The notes beneath the pieces were generated by a model. The model was not told the DNA's origin and ran no database searches. It worked only from the letters and a program-made list of their open reading frames with translations. From Arcobacter sp. (lineage in GTDB: Bacteria; Campylobacterota; Campylobacteria; Campylobacterales; Arcobacteraceae), in the NCBI GenBank assembly GCA_016744485.1, contig JADGEG010000002.1, positions 3,506 to 34,282 of the forward strand: a stretch of DNA of 30,777 bases, read 5' to 3'. The stretch's first letter is position 1. The number at the start of each line of letters is the position of its first letter. Positions 10,163 through 18,431 of the stretch are shown here, piece by piece. Both the position numbers and the translations under genes were made by a program.

Positions 10163-10212
10163 AAAGCCTTATTCTATCGGTTCTCTGAACCTTTTGGATA
10201 AGGCTTTTTTTA
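10163..10212 (+). terminator. Rho-independent terminator of the tRNA operon
   Basis: An AAGCCTTAT arm pairs with ATAAGGCTT and is followed directly by a run of T. Inside the loop, GGTTC/GAACC forms a second small hairpin. It starts five bases after the last tRNA. Confidence 0.85.
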
Positions 10213-10228
10213 TTGCTAAAAAACTTAC

Positions 10229-10247
10229 TCGGCAAAAAGTCGGCAAA
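10229..10247. repeat. Short direct repeat TCGGCAAA
   Basis: TCGGCAAA occurs at 10229-10236 and again at 10240-10247, an 11-base period. It lies just beyond the tRNA terminator and next to a possible integrase tail. Tandem short repeats in this position can be arm-type integrase sites, but that role is inference only. Confidence 0.4.
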
Positions 10248-10252
10248 TACAA

Positions 10253-10381
10253 TCATAATACTTTAGCTTCCTTTTCATTTACTATATAGAAAAAGTTATT
10301 AGCCATTTCGATGTCTTCTTTACTGCTCTCATGAGTAAAATTCAATTTACCAGTTTTATTAAAAACAGTTTTTTCATCCTT
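10253..10381 (-). pseudogene. Possible 3' remnant of a tyrosine recombinase (integrase)
   Basis: On the minus strand a 42-codon open stretch ends at TGA 10255-10253 and has a stop just upstream, with no start codon of its own. It reads LNFTHESSKEDIEMANNFF in its middle. That resembles the end of phage-type integrases, where the catalytic Tyr is followed by T/S-H and a charged helix. Here the Tyr position is Phe, so it would be inactive. Placement directly beside a tRNA gene fits an old integrative element. The stretch is short and the resemblance modest, so treat it as a hint. Confidence 0.3.
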
Positions 10382-10405
10382 TTATCCTTATAGTATAGTA
10401 GTTAG

Positions 10406-11044
10406 CTCGCCAATTCATATTTAGAACAAGTTAATAATAATAAATTTACATTAAATGATGTATTTGAGCATTATAATAAATATTATTATCCAGAAAATAT
10501 GACACTTAAAATTGCTGGAAATTTTGATTTAAATACTACTAAATCATTGTTAAAAAAATATTTTGGAAATTATAAAAAAGATGGTATTTTCAAAAGTAAA
10601 CATCATTCTTATTCATCCAATCAAAACTACAAACCTTATGTTATATATGAGTATGGAGATAAAAATAAGGCATTTATTGGTTATAAAACAAGATTAAAAA
10701 GTTTTAATAACCAGCAAGTTCTTTATTTTTATATGCAAGATTTATCAATAATATTAAAACAAAAGCTTAGAAATAAGCATGGGAGTTATTATAGTATTAA
10801 TTCAGACTTTATAAAAAAAGAGAATGCTTTTATTTATGGAGTTACTGTTGATGGTTTACATAAGAACTTTCAAAATAATAGAACCCTTATTAATGATTTT
10901 ATGATAAAGGATATTAAAAATATAAGTTCCAAAACTATAAAAAATATTAAAAAACTACATGAAAAAAGTCATTTAGCATCGAAAAAAGATAGTACTAGTT
11001 TAATGACTTCTATTTCATTACTTATATTTAATATAGCTATATGA
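10406..11044 (+). pseudogene. M16-family zinc peptidase, C-terminal fragment
   Basis: The frame is open from CTC 10406, after a stop at 10403-10405, and runs to TGA 11042-11044. It includes about 31 codons upstream of the first ATG at 10499. HYNKYYYPENMTLKIAGNFD matches the region where M16 peptidases (insulinase/PqqL type) link their two domains, followed by a YFGNY segment. The catalytic N-terminal half with HxxEH is absent, and the last few residues (LLIFNIAI) look like a run-off end after disruption. The fragment is about 210 residues, against more than 400 for an intact gene. It is probably debris at the island boundary, and any product would lack peptidase activity. Confidence 0.65.
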
Positions 11045-11172
11045 CTAAATAATTTAGTTTATATTAATGATTTTTTTACTAACAAACCCTTATATAAAAA
11101 ATATTCTGCCCTTTAGACTTTCATCCTAAATTTATAAATACTGTACTAATTAAGTAAAAAAATATGTATATT

Positions 11173-11180
11173 TATACAAT
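11173..11180 (+). promoter_or_regulatory. Candidate -10 region for the catabolic operon
   Basis: TATACAAT offers a -10-like hexamer that would start transcription near 11187, placing both palindromes downstream of it. A second candidate, TATAGT at 11238-11243, would start near 11250 and put the first palindrome near -46. The sequence does not decide between them. Confidence 0.35.
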
Positions 11181-11197
11181 ACATAAATTATTATCAC

Positions 11198-11209
11198 GAA
11201 CTAATGTTC
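11198..11209. promoter_or_regulatory. Candidate operator 1, GAAC-N4-GTTC palindrome
   Basis: GAACTAATGTTC is a palindrome with four-base arms. It is one mismatch away from a second copy 49 bases downstream (11247-11258). A GAAC half-site lies between them at 11217-11220. A likely ligand is the IclR-family regulator encoded at 24089. Confidence 0.55.
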
Positions 11210-11246
11210 TTTAAGCGAACTTTAAAAATGCCAATGCTATAGTTAT

Positions 11247-11258
11247 GAACAAATGTTC
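11247..11258. promoter_or_regulatory. Candidate operator 2, GAAC-N4-GTTC palindrome
   Basis: GAACAAATGTTC differs from operator 1 only at the fifth base. It ends 21 bases before the chosen start codon of the first catabolic gene, overlapping the expected leader or transcription start. A repressor or dual regulator bound here could block initiation. Confidence 0.55.
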
Positions 11259-11279
11259 GAAAATGTAAAAAGGCTAAAA

Positions 11280-12362
11280 ATGGATTATTCTTCTATCCCA
11301 TATATGCAAATAAGAGGTGGTAGCTCTAAAGGTATATATTTTAATAAAAATGACTTACCTTCAAATATAGATTTAAGAGATGAAATCATATTAAGTATTG
11401 TCGGACGGGATTTGAGACAAGTTGATGGTTTAGGGGGTGCTAACCCTTTAACCAGTAAAGTAGCTATTATTGATGCATCTTTAAAAGATGATTGTGATGT
11501 TGATTTTTTATTTGTACAAGTCGTCTTAGGAGAAAACAGAGTTGATACTTCGCCAAATTGTGGAAATATTTTAGCGGGAGTTGGTATTTTTTCGATTGAA
11601 AGTGGATTAATAAAAGCTCAAGAAAAAACCACAAACATAAAAGTTAATATGATTAACAGTAATAATGTATGTGAATTACATATGTTAACACCAAATAAAA
11701 AACTTCAATTAACAGGTGATGCAAAAATCGATGGAGTTGATGGTACCAGTGCTCCAATCATATGTAATTATGAAGATTTAGAAGGTTCTGTTTGTGGCTC
11801 TCTTTTTCCTACTGGAAATAAAAAAGATTTTATAGAATATGTAAATATAACTTGTATTGACAATGGTATGCCAGTTGTTCTTATAGATGCAAGAGAACTT
11901 GGACTTACAGGTTATGAATCATGTGAAGAATTAAGCTCAAATTCTAAAGTAAAAGAAAAACTTGAATCAATTAGATTAACAGTAGGTCCTATGATGAACT
12001 TAGGCGATGTGCGTAAAAAGGTTGTTCCTAAAATGAGTATTGTATCCCCTTCACGTAATGGGGGAAACATAAATACAAGGACTTTTATTCCTCATAATTG
12101 TCATGCTGCTATTGGGGTTTTGGGAGCTGTTTCTGTTGCGAGTGCTTGTTTGTATGATGAATGTATAACTAATGCAATTGCAAGTAAAAATGATGAATTA
12201 ATTCAAACATTAAGTGTGGAGCATCCAAGTGGGGAGTTTAGTGTAAAACTAACTTGTCAAAAAACGGATAATAAATTAAAAATAAAAAAAGCTGGCTTAT
12301 TGAGAACAGCTAGATTAATATCAAAAGGTGAAGCATTTGTTCATCCTGAAGTATTAATATAA
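11280..12362 (+). CDS. ligU: 4-oxalomesaconate isomerase/tautomerase (LigU/GalD, PrpF family)
   Basis: This 360-residue protein has the diaminopimelate-epimerase-like fold of the PrpF family. In protocatechuate 4,5-cleavage, GalD (Pseudomonas) and LigU (Sphingobium) move the double bond of 4-oxalomesaconate so that the LigJ-type hydratase can act. Visible family marks are RGGSSKG near the N-terminus, DGLGGANPLTSK ending at K60, DTSPNCGN with C94, and PHNCHAAIGV with C274 in the second half-domain. Length and motifs fit GalD more closely than methylaconitate isomerase PrpF. The start ATG 11280 is preceded by AAAAGG; an ATG at 11253 overlaps operator 2 and lacks a ribosome site. It is the first gene of the same-strand catabolic run. 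Confidence 0.85.
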   Translation: MDYSSIPYMQIRGGSSKGIYFNKNDLPSNIDLRDEIILSIVGRDLRQVDGLGGANPLTSKVAIIDASLKDDCDVDFLFVQVVLGENRVDTSPNCGNILAGVGIFSIESGLIKAQEKTTNIKVNMINSNNVCELHMLTPNKKLQLTGDAKIDGVDGTSAPIICNYEDLEGSVCGSLFPTGNKKDFIEYVNITCIDNGMPVVLIDARELGLTGYESCEELSSNSKVKEKLESIRLTVGPMMNLGDVRKKVVPKMSIVSPSRNGGNINTRTFIPHNCHAAIGVLGAVSVASACLYDECITNAIASKNDELIQTLSVEHPSGEFSVKLTCQKTDNKLKIKKAGLLRTARLISKGEAFVHPEVLI

Positions 12363-12373
12363 AAGGAGATAAT

Positions 12374-13246
12374 TTGGGCAAAAAAACTTGTATGGTGCCA
12401 GATAGAAATACTAAGGTGCCTGTTTATAAAGTACCTAAAAATGCTTGTGATGCACACTGTCATGTCTTTGGTCCACATGAAATGTTCCCATATTCACAAA
12501 AGGCTAGCTATTGGCCACCTGATACACCAGAACCAATGTTAAGAAAAATGCATGATACTATAGGAATTACAAGAGCTGTATTAGTTCAAGCTTCTTGTCA
12601 TGGTACAGATAATACGGCAATGGTAGATGCAATTCAAAAAGATCCTAAAAGATATAAAGGTGTTTGTATTGCTGATGATACTTTTACTATTGAAGACTTC
12701 AAATATTTAGATGATAATGGTATTAAAGGTGTGAGGTTTAATTTTGTTACACATTTAGGTGGTGCACCAAATTTAGAAAGTATGGAAAATGTAATCAATA
12801 AAGTTATTCCTTTAGGTTGGCATTTGGTTATTCATGTAAATGCAGAAGACATTATCAAATATGCTGACTTCTTTGCCAAGTTTGATTTACCTATTGTTGT
12901 TGATCATATGGGAAGAGTTCCTACAAATAAAGGTGTACAACAAGAAGCTTATAAAATTTTATGTGATTTTATGAGAAAAGATAATTGGTGGGTTAAAATT
13001 TCGGGAGCTGAGCGAATAGGTGATAAACCTCCTTTTTATGATGCAATTCCTTATGCTCAAGGATTAGTAGCCATTGCCCCTGATAGAATTTTATGGGGAA
13101 CAGATTGTCCTCATCCTAACATTAAAGAGCATATGCCAAACGATGCTGATTTATTGGATTTATTTACATTAATGGTTCCAGATGAAAAATTACAAAAGAA
13201 AATTTTAGTAGATAATCCTGCTAGATTATACGGATGGGAGGAATAA
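12374..13246 (+). CDS. ligI: 2-pyrone-4,6-dicarboxylate lactonase
   Basis: This 290-residue amidohydrolase-superfamily enzyme hydrolyses 2-pyrone-4,6-dicarboxylate, the LigC product, to 4-oxalomesaconate. The superfamily metal/substrate motif DAHCH (H28, H30) opens the barrel and is followed by VFGP as in LigI. VDHMGR carries H178, and GTDCPHPN carries D244, where LigI usually has GTDWPHPN. The start is probably TTG 12374, which has AAGGAG at good distance; ATG 12392 six codons later is the alternative. It is followed after one base by ligK, so it is translated in a tight run. LigI is specific to routes that pass through the pyrone, which agrees with LigC being present. Confidence 0.92.
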   Translation: MGKKTCMVPDRNTKVPVYKVPKNACDAHCHVFGPHEMFPYSQKASYWPPDTPEPMLRKMHDTIGITRAVLVQASCHGTDNTAMVDAIQKDPKRYKGVCIADDTFTIEDFKYLDDNGIKGVRFNFVTHLGGAPNLESMENVINKVIPLGWHLVIHVNAEDIIKYADFFAKFDLPIVVDHMGRVPTNKGVQQEAYKILCDFMRKDNWWVKISGAERIGDKPPFYDAIPYAQGLVAIAPDRILWGTDCPHPNIKEHMPNDADLLDLFTLMVPDEKLQKKILVDNPARLYGWEE

Positions 13247-13247
13247 A

Positions 13248-13967
13248 ATGTTAAGAGAACAAGTATTAGGGGTTGCTGTTAAAAATATTGATAGAGCACC
13301 ACAAGAACAAATAAATAGATTAGAAAAACTAGGGAGTGCAACAGTACACGAAGCACAAAAAAGAGTTGGACATTTAGAACCTACATTAAGACCTGTATTT
13401 CAAGGTGCAAGAATTGCAGGTTCAGCAATTACTGTTTTAATGCAACCAGGAGATAACTGGATGTTACATGTTGCTATGGAATTGGCACTTCCTAGAGATG
13501 TTATTATTGCTACTTGTACTACACCAAATACAGATGGTTTCTTTGGTGATTTATTGGCTTCTTCTGCAATTGCACGAGGTGTTAAGGGTTTAATTATTGA
13601 AGGTGGAGTTAGAGATACTAGAGATTTAAAAGAGATGAATTTTCCTGTGTGGTCAAAAGCAATTTCTATTCGAGGTACTGTTAAAAATACATTGGGTTCA
13701 GTTAATATACCAATTATTTGTGCTGGACAACAAATCAATCCTGGTGATGTTGTTATTGCTGATGATGATGGTATTTGTGTTGTCCCTTATGAAAATGCAA
13801 AAGCTGTGGCTGATGCGGCCGAAAAAAGAGAATCTTTTGAAGGTGAGAAAAAAGAACAATTTGATAAGGGTGTTTTAGGACTGGACTTATATAAAATGAG
13901 AGAACCATTAAAAGAAGCTGGGTTCAAATATTTTGATACGAATGAAGATTTAAAAAAAGGAATATAA
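13248..13967 (+). CDS. ligK: 4-carboxy-4-hydroxy-2-oxoadipate aldolase (RraA/LigK family)
   Basis: This 239-residue metal-dependent class II aldolase of the RraA-like fold performs the last pathway step, splitting 4-carboxy-4-hydroxy-2-oxoadipate to pyruvate and oxaloacetate. The pathway-type signature PGDNWMLHVA is present. The catalytic pair R122-D123 in GGVRD corresponds to the Arg-Asp pair known in the Pseudomonas HMG/CHA aldolase. PVWSKAIS and GDVVIADDDG are also typical of LigK/ProA. The RraA RNase regulators lack these aldolase features and are shorter. The ribosome site GGGAGG sits inside the end of ligI, and ligJ starts one base after the stop. Confidence 0.92.
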   Translation: MLREQVLGVAVKNIDRAPQEQINRLEKLGSATVHEAQKRVGHLEPTLRPVFQGARIAGSAITVLMQPGDNWMLHVAMELALPRDVIIATCTTPNTDGFFGDLLASSAIARGVKGLIIEGGVRDTRDLKEMNFPVWSKAISIRGTVKNTLGSVNIPIICAGQQINPGDVVIADDDGICVVPYENAKAVADAAEKRESFEGEKKEQFDKGVLGLDLYKMREPLKEAGFKYFDTNEDLKKGI

Positions 13968-13968
13968 G

Positions 13969-15006
13969 ATGATTATTGATTGTCATGGACATTATACAAC
14001 TGCACCTGATGAATTAGGTGAATATAGAGAACAACAAAAAGCAGAGCTAAAAATTGATCCTTTAGTAGAGCATATTAAAGGGGTAGTAAATATCACCGAT
14101 GAACAACTAAGACAAAGTATTGATAATAATCAATTACGACTGCAAAGAGAAAGAGGAACTGACTTAACAATTTTTTCTCCAAGAGCATCTTGGATGGGGC
14201 ATCATATTGGAAATTTAAGTACCAGTAAGAATTGGACTGAGCATTGTAATGATTTAATTGCAAGAATTGTTAAACTTTATCCTTCTAATTTTGTAGGAGC
14301 TACACAACTTCCCCAATCTCCTGGATTTGGTATTGAAGCCAGTGTTGTAGAACTTGAACGTTGTGTAAAGGAATTAGGATTTATTGGATGTAATATTAAT
14401 CCAGATCCATCTGGTGGTTTTTGGAATGACGTACCTCCTTTAGACGATAAATATTGGTATCCATTATATGAAAAGATGGTAGAACTTGATGTTCCTGCAA
14501 TGATCCACGTGAGTGGCTCGTGTAATTGTGCTTTTCATTCAACATCATCACATTATTTAGGTGCAGACACAACTGCTTTTACGCAATTATTTATGAGTAA
14601 AACTTTGTTTAAAGATTTTCCAACATTAAGATTTATTATTCCTCATGGTGGTGGAGCTGTTCCTTACCATTGGGGTAGATTTAGAGGATTTACTGATATG
14701 TTGGATTTAGATCATTTACATTCTATTATTGAAAATAATATTTATTTTGATACTTGTGTATATCATCAGCAAGGTATTGATTTACTTGTAGATGTTGTAC
14801 CAACTGAAAATATTTTATTTGCATCAGAAATGATTGGAGCAGTTCGAGGTATTGATCCTGAAACTGGACACTTCTTTGATGATACAAAAAGATATATCGC
14901 AGATGCAAAAATTAGTGAAGAAAAAAAGAAAAAAATTTTTGATGATAATATCAGAACTGTTTTCCCCCGAATAAATGCTCACATTGAAAAATATTGTAAA
15001 GACTAA
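13969..15006 (+). CDS. ligJ: 4-oxalomesaconate hydratase (LigJ type)
   Basis: This 345-residue amidohydrolase-superfamily member adds water to the isomerised 4-oxalomesaconate, giving 4-carboxy-4-hydroxy-2-oxoadipate. The N-terminus MIIDCHGHYTTAP supplies metal ligands H6 and H8. Further expected ligands are H180 (AMIHVS) and H226 (IPHGGG). E287 in FASEMIGAVRG matches the LigJ glutamate. Segments such as FSPRAS and NINPDPSGG are LigJ-like, and the length is within a few residues of the Sphingobium enzyme. The unrelated PIG-L-type hydratase GalB does the same job in other bacteria; this is clearly the LigJ form. It sits between ligK and ligA in one transcription unit. Confidence 0.93.
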   Translation: MIIDCHGHYTTAPDELGEYREQQKAELKIDPLVEHIKGVVNITDEQLRQSIDNNQLRLQRERGTDLTIFSPRASWMGHHIGNLSTSKNWTEHCNDLIARIVKLYPSNFVGATQLPQSPGFGIEASVVELERCVKELGFIGCNINPDPSGGFWNDVPPLDDKYWYPLYEKMVELDVPAMIHVSGSCNCAFHSTSSHYLGADTTAFTQLFMSKTLFKDFPTLRFIIPHGGGAVPYHWGRFRGFTDMLDLDHLHSIIENNIYFDTCVYHQQGIDLLVDVVPTENILFASEMIGAVRGIDPETGHFFDDTKRYIADAKISEEKKKKIFDDNIRTVFPRINAHIEKYCKD

Positions 15007-15014
15007 GGACAGAC

Positions 15015-15407
15015 ATGAAAGATTATAACGATATCCCAGGTACTTATGTTTTTGACATTGCTATGTCACAAATTGGTTATGGATTAAATAAATTCTGTGA
15101 AACACTTAACAGAGAAGATGGACGTGACCAATTTTTAAATAACGAAGATGAATATTTAACAAAGTTTAATATGAGCGATGAACAAATTCAAGCTGTTAAA
15201 AACAGAGATATTAATAAACTGTTATCTCTTGGTGGTAATATTTATTATGTATTTAAAATTGCAGCTGTATTAGGTCACTCAATGCAATCAGTTGGGGCCA
15301 TGATGTCTGCTGAAGGTTTTAGTGAAAAAGACTTTCAACAAATGATGATTAAAGGTGGAAGACCAATCAAAGGAAATAGAAGTAAAAAGGAGAATAACAA
15401 TGGCTAA
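15015..15407 (+). CDS. ligA: Protocatechuate 4,5-dioxygenase, alpha subunit
   Basis: This 130-residue helical subunit covers the active site of the LigB beta subunit in the extradiol dioxygenase. It begins DIPGTYVFD, characteristic of LigA/PmdA, and the small helical domain SIGYGLN-like segment appears as SQIGYGLNKFC. No catalytic metal ligands are expected in this subunit. The TAA stop overlaps the beward gene by eight bases (ATGGCTAA), so the two subunits are made in equal amounts. Ribosome site AAGGAC precedes the ATG. Confidence 0.93.
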   Translation: MKDYNDIPGTYVFDIAMSQIGYGLNKFCETLNREDGRDQFLNNEDEYLTKFNMSDEQIQAVKNRDINKLLSLGGNIYYVFKIAAVLGHSMQSVGAMMSAEGFSEKDFQQMMIKGGRPIKGNRSKKENNNG

Positions 15408-16242
15408 AATTATTGGAGGACTTGGTACATCACATATTCCAACGATTGGAAAAGTAATTGATCATGATGAAATGCATGGAGATTATTGGGACCCTTTTGT
15501 TAAAGGAATTCAACCTGCACGTGATTGGATGAAAGAAAATCAACCTGATGTTTGTATTGTTGTTTACAATGACCATGGATCAAACTTTTCATTAAAAGAT
15601 ATTATTCCTTTTGGAATTGGAATGGCAGATAAGTATTTACCAGCTGATGAAGGATATGGAAGAAGAAATGTTCCTACTTGTGATGGCTATCCGGCACTTT
15701 CGGCTCATATAGCAGAATCATTAATTCTTGATGAATTTGATATTGTAATGTCAAATGAATTAGATGTTGATCATGGACTTACCGTTCCTTTATCTATTAT
15801 GTATGACCAACCAGAAAAATGGCCATGTAAAGTTATTCCATTTTATGTAGGCGTTGTACAATATCCACAACCAACTGGAAATAGATGTTACAACATAGGA
15901 AAAGCAATACGAAAAGCTGTAGATTCATTTCTTGAAGATATTACAGTTGCAATTTTAGGAACAGGTGGTTTATCTCATCAGCTTCAAGGTCAAAGAGCAG
16001 GACTTATCAATCAAGACTATGATAAAAAATGGCTAAGAAACTTTATTGATGAACCTTTAAAAACTAAAGATATTTCACATACTGAACTTTTAAGAGAAGC
16101 TGGTTCTGAAGGAATTGAAGCCATTATGTGGTTGGTAATGAGAGGTGCAATGGATGAAGAGGTTAATGAAGTTTATAGTTTCATGCATACACCAGTATCT
16201 AATACAAATTACAGTTTAACAATTTTAGAAAATAAAAAGTAA
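15400..16242 (+). CDS. ligB: Protocatechuate 4,5-dioxygenase, beta (catalytic) subunit
   Basis: This 280-residue type II extradiol dioxygenase uses Fe(II) and O2 to open protocatechuate between C4 and C5, giving 4-carboxy-2-hydroxymuconate semialdehyde. Iron ligands are expected at H12 (GTSHIP) and H59 (NDHGSN), with the third as the Glu in the C-terminal GSEGIEA segment. The catalytic base His is in GGLSHQLQGQR. The start ATG 15400 is preceded by AAGGAG inside ligA; an upstream start would overlap most of the ligA tail. All active-site positions known for Sphingobium LigAB are present, so the enzyme should be active. The step needs oxygen, consistent with a microaerobic or aerobic host. Confidence 0.95.
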   Translation: MAKIIGGLGTSHIPTIGKVIDHDEMHGDYWDPFVKGIQPARDWMKENQPDVCIVVYNDHGSNFSLKDIIPFGIGMADKYLPADEGYGRRNVPTCDGYPALSAHIAESLILDEFDIVMSNELDVDHGLTVPLSIMYDQPEKWPCKVIPFYVGVVQYPQPTGNRCYNIGKAIRKAVDSFLEDITVAILGTGGLSHQLQGQRAGLINQDYDKKWLRNFIDEPLKTKDISHTELLREAGSEGIEAIMWLVMRGAMDEEVNEVYSFMHTPVSNTNYSLTILENKK

Positions 16243-16255
16243 AGAGGTAAGACAT

Positions 16256-17446
16256 ATGAAAAAAACAAAAGTAGCAATTATAGGGGCTGGACCTTCTGGG
16301 CTATTATTAGGACAACTTTTATCAAAACAAGGAATTGACAATGTAATTTTAGAAAGAGTTACAGGGGAATATGTTCTTGGAAGAATTAGAGCTGGAGTAT
16401 TAGAACAAGGTTTTGCAAATCTAATTAGAGAAGCTGGAGTTGCCCATAATATGGATTCAGTTGGTGAGGTTCATGATGGTGTTGAAATTGCATTTAATGA
16501 TGAACGAGTAAAAATTGAACTTAGTAAATTAACAGGTGGTGATTCAGTTATTGTATATGGACAAGTTGAAATTACTAAAGACTTAATGCAAGCAAGACAA
16601 GAAGCTGGACTTGAAACTATTTATGAAGTTTCTAATACTCAATTGCATGATGTAAAAAGCCAAACTCCTTATGTAACTTATGAAAAAGATGGTGTTACAC
16701 ATACTTTGCAATGTGATTACATTGCTGGTTGTGATGGTTTCCATGGAGTTTCAAGACAAACAATCCCTCTAGATGTTAGAACTGAATATGAAAAAGTTTA
16801 TCCTTTTGGATGGTTAGGATTATTAGCAGATACACCTCCTGTGAATGATGAATTGATTTATTGTAAAAATGATAGAGGTTTTGCACTAGCATCTATGCGA
16901 TCAAAAACTAGATCTAGATATTACATACAAGTTCCATTGACTGAAAAAGTTGAAGACTGGAGTGATGAAAGATTTTGGGAAGAACTTAAAAAAAGACTTC
17001 CTGCGAGTGCTGCAAAAAATCTTGTAACGGGTCCTTCTATAGAAAAAAGTATAGCTCCGTTGCGTTCATTTATTTGTGAACCCTTACAATATGGTAACTT
17101 ATTTTTAGTAGGTGATGCTGGTCATATTGTACCACCAACAGGAGCTAAAGGATTAAATCTTGCAGCTTCTGATGTTGCTACTTTATATAAAATAATGACA
17201 AAAGTATATAAAGAAGGTGACAAAGAATGTATTAGCCAATATTCTGATATTGTGCTAAGAAGAGTATGGAATGGGGTAAGATTTTCTTGGTGGATGACCG
17301 ATATGATGCATGATTTTGATGGTGCTAAGGATCAATTTGATGAAAAGATGAGTACTTCTGAAATGAATTATTTTATTCAATCTGAAGCTGGTAAAAAAGT
17401 TATTGCAGAGCAATATGTTGGTCTTCCTTATGAAGATATTAAATAA
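16256..17446 (+). CDS. pobA: 4-hydroxybenzoate 3-monooxygenase
   Basis: This 396-residue flavoprotein hydroxylates 4-hydroxybenzoate to protocatechuate with NAD(P)H and O2. The FAD motif GAGPSG is at residues 10-15, the DG motif CDGFHG begins at C159, and the second FAD motif GDAGHIVPP begins at G286. The substrate pocket matches the Pseudomonas enzyme position by position with a shift of one or two: Y202, S213, R215, Y223, P294 and Y387. R34 and Y39 in the coenzyme-selecting segment are kept, which favours NADPH. Ribosome site AGAGG precedes the ATG. It feeds the dioxygenase encoded just upstream. Confidence 0.95.
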   Translation: MKKTKVAIIGAGPSGLLLGQLLSKQGIDNVILERVTGEYVLGRIRAGVLEQGFANLIREAGVAHNMDSVGEVHDGVEIAFNDERVKIELSKLTGGDSVIVYGQVEITKDLMQARQEAGLETIYEVSNTQLHDVKSQTPYVTYEKDGVTHTLQCDYIAGCDGFHGVSRQTIPLDVRTEYEKVYPFGWLGLLADTPPVNDELIYCKNDRGFALASMRSKTRSRYYIQVPLTEKVEDWSDERFWEELKKRLPASAAKNLVTGPSIEKSIAPLRSFICEPLQYGNLFLVGDAGHIVPPTGAKGLNLAASDVATLYKIMTKVYKEGDKECISQYSDIVLRRVWNGVRFSWWMTDMMHDFDGAKDQFDEKMSTSEMNYFIQSEAGKKVIAEQYVGLPYEDIK

Positions 17447-17461
17447 AAAAAGGTGGTAAAT

Positions 17462-18409
17462 ATGAAGATATGTGTAATTGGAAATGGTGCATTTGGGAAA
17501 AAACATTTAAGTGCATTAAAAAATATTGAAGATGTAGAGGTTGTTTGTCTTGTGGGTGCAAGAGAAGAAAGTACAAAAAAGGATGCAAAAGACTTTGATA
17601 TCCCTAAATGGACTATTGATTTTAATGAAGCATTAAATATGGATTTTGATGCTGCTATTATTGCTACACCTACTCAAATTCATGCCGAACAAGCAATTAC
17701 TCTTATGAATGCTGGTAAACATGTAATGATAGAAATACCAATGGCAGATTCACTAGAAGATGCACAGGCAATAGTTGATGTACAGAAGAAAACTGGATTA
17801 GTGGCAATGGCGGGGCATACAAGAAGATTTAACCCTTCTCACCAATATGTTCATAATAAAATTGAAGCAGGGGAATTAAGTATTCAACAAATGGATGTTC
17901 AAACATATTTCTTTAGAAGAACTAATACAAATGCTTTAGGTGAACCTAGATCTTGGACTGATCATTTATTGTGGCATCATGCATGTCATACTGTTGACTT
18001 GTTTGCTTACCAAACAGGTGAAGAAATAAGTGAAGTTCAAGCAATGCAAGGACCAATTCATAAAGATTTAGGAATTGCACTTGATATGAGTATTGGTCTT
18101 AAAACACCAAGTGGAAAACTTTGTACCTTATCGCTTTCATTTAATAATGATGGTCCTTTTGGAACATTCTTTAGATATATCTGTGATAATGGTACTTATT
18201 TAGCAAGATATGATGACTTATATAATGGGAAAGATGAACCAATTGATGTTTCAAATGTAGCTGTGTCTATGAATGGAATTGAGTTACAAGATAGAGAGTT
18301 TATTTCTGCAATCCAAGAAGGACGTGAACCAAATGCAAGCGTTGGTCAAGCATTAGCAGCAATGAAAATACTTGATCTTTGTGAAAAAAAATTAGAAAAT
18401 AAAAATTAA
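17462..18409 (+). CDS. ligC: 4-carboxy-2-hydroxymuconate-6-semialdehyde dehydrogenase
   Basis: This 315-residue Gfo/Idh/MocA-family oxidoreductase uses NAD(P)+ to oxidise the cyclic hemiacetal of the ring-cleavage product to 2-pyrone-4,6-dicarboxylate. The N-terminal Rossmann motif is GNGAFG. GHTRRFNPSHQY, QMDVQTYFFRR and SWTDHLLWHH in the C-terminal domain are LigC-type signatures. The length is exactly that of the Sphingobium enzyme. ATG 17462 is chosen because AAGGTGG stands before it; a GTG three codons upstream lies inside that site. It follows pobA by 15 bases and precedes the transporter genes. Confidence 0.94.
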   Translation: MKICVIGNGAFGKKHLSALKNIEDVEVVCLVGAREESTKKDAKDFDIPKWTIDFNEALNMDFDAAIIATPTQIHAEQAITLMNAGKHVMIEIPMADSLEDAQAIVDVQKKTGLVAMAGHTRRFNPSHQYVHNKIEAGELSIQQMDVQTYFFRRTNTNALGEPRSWTDHLLWHHACHTVDLFAYQTGEEISEVQAMQGPIHKDLGIALDMSIGLKTPSGKLCTLSLSFNNDGPFGTFFRYICDNGTYLARYDDLYNGKDEPIDVSNVAVSMNGIELQDREFISAIQEGREPNASVGQALAAMKILDLCEKKLENKN

Positions 18410-18431
18410 TTAAAAAATAAAAGGAAACAAA

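Noticed and set aside
13400..13738. A 112-codon minus-strand open frame inside ligK.
   Set aside because: It is antisense to a strongly conserved gene with all catalytic residues; no independent support.
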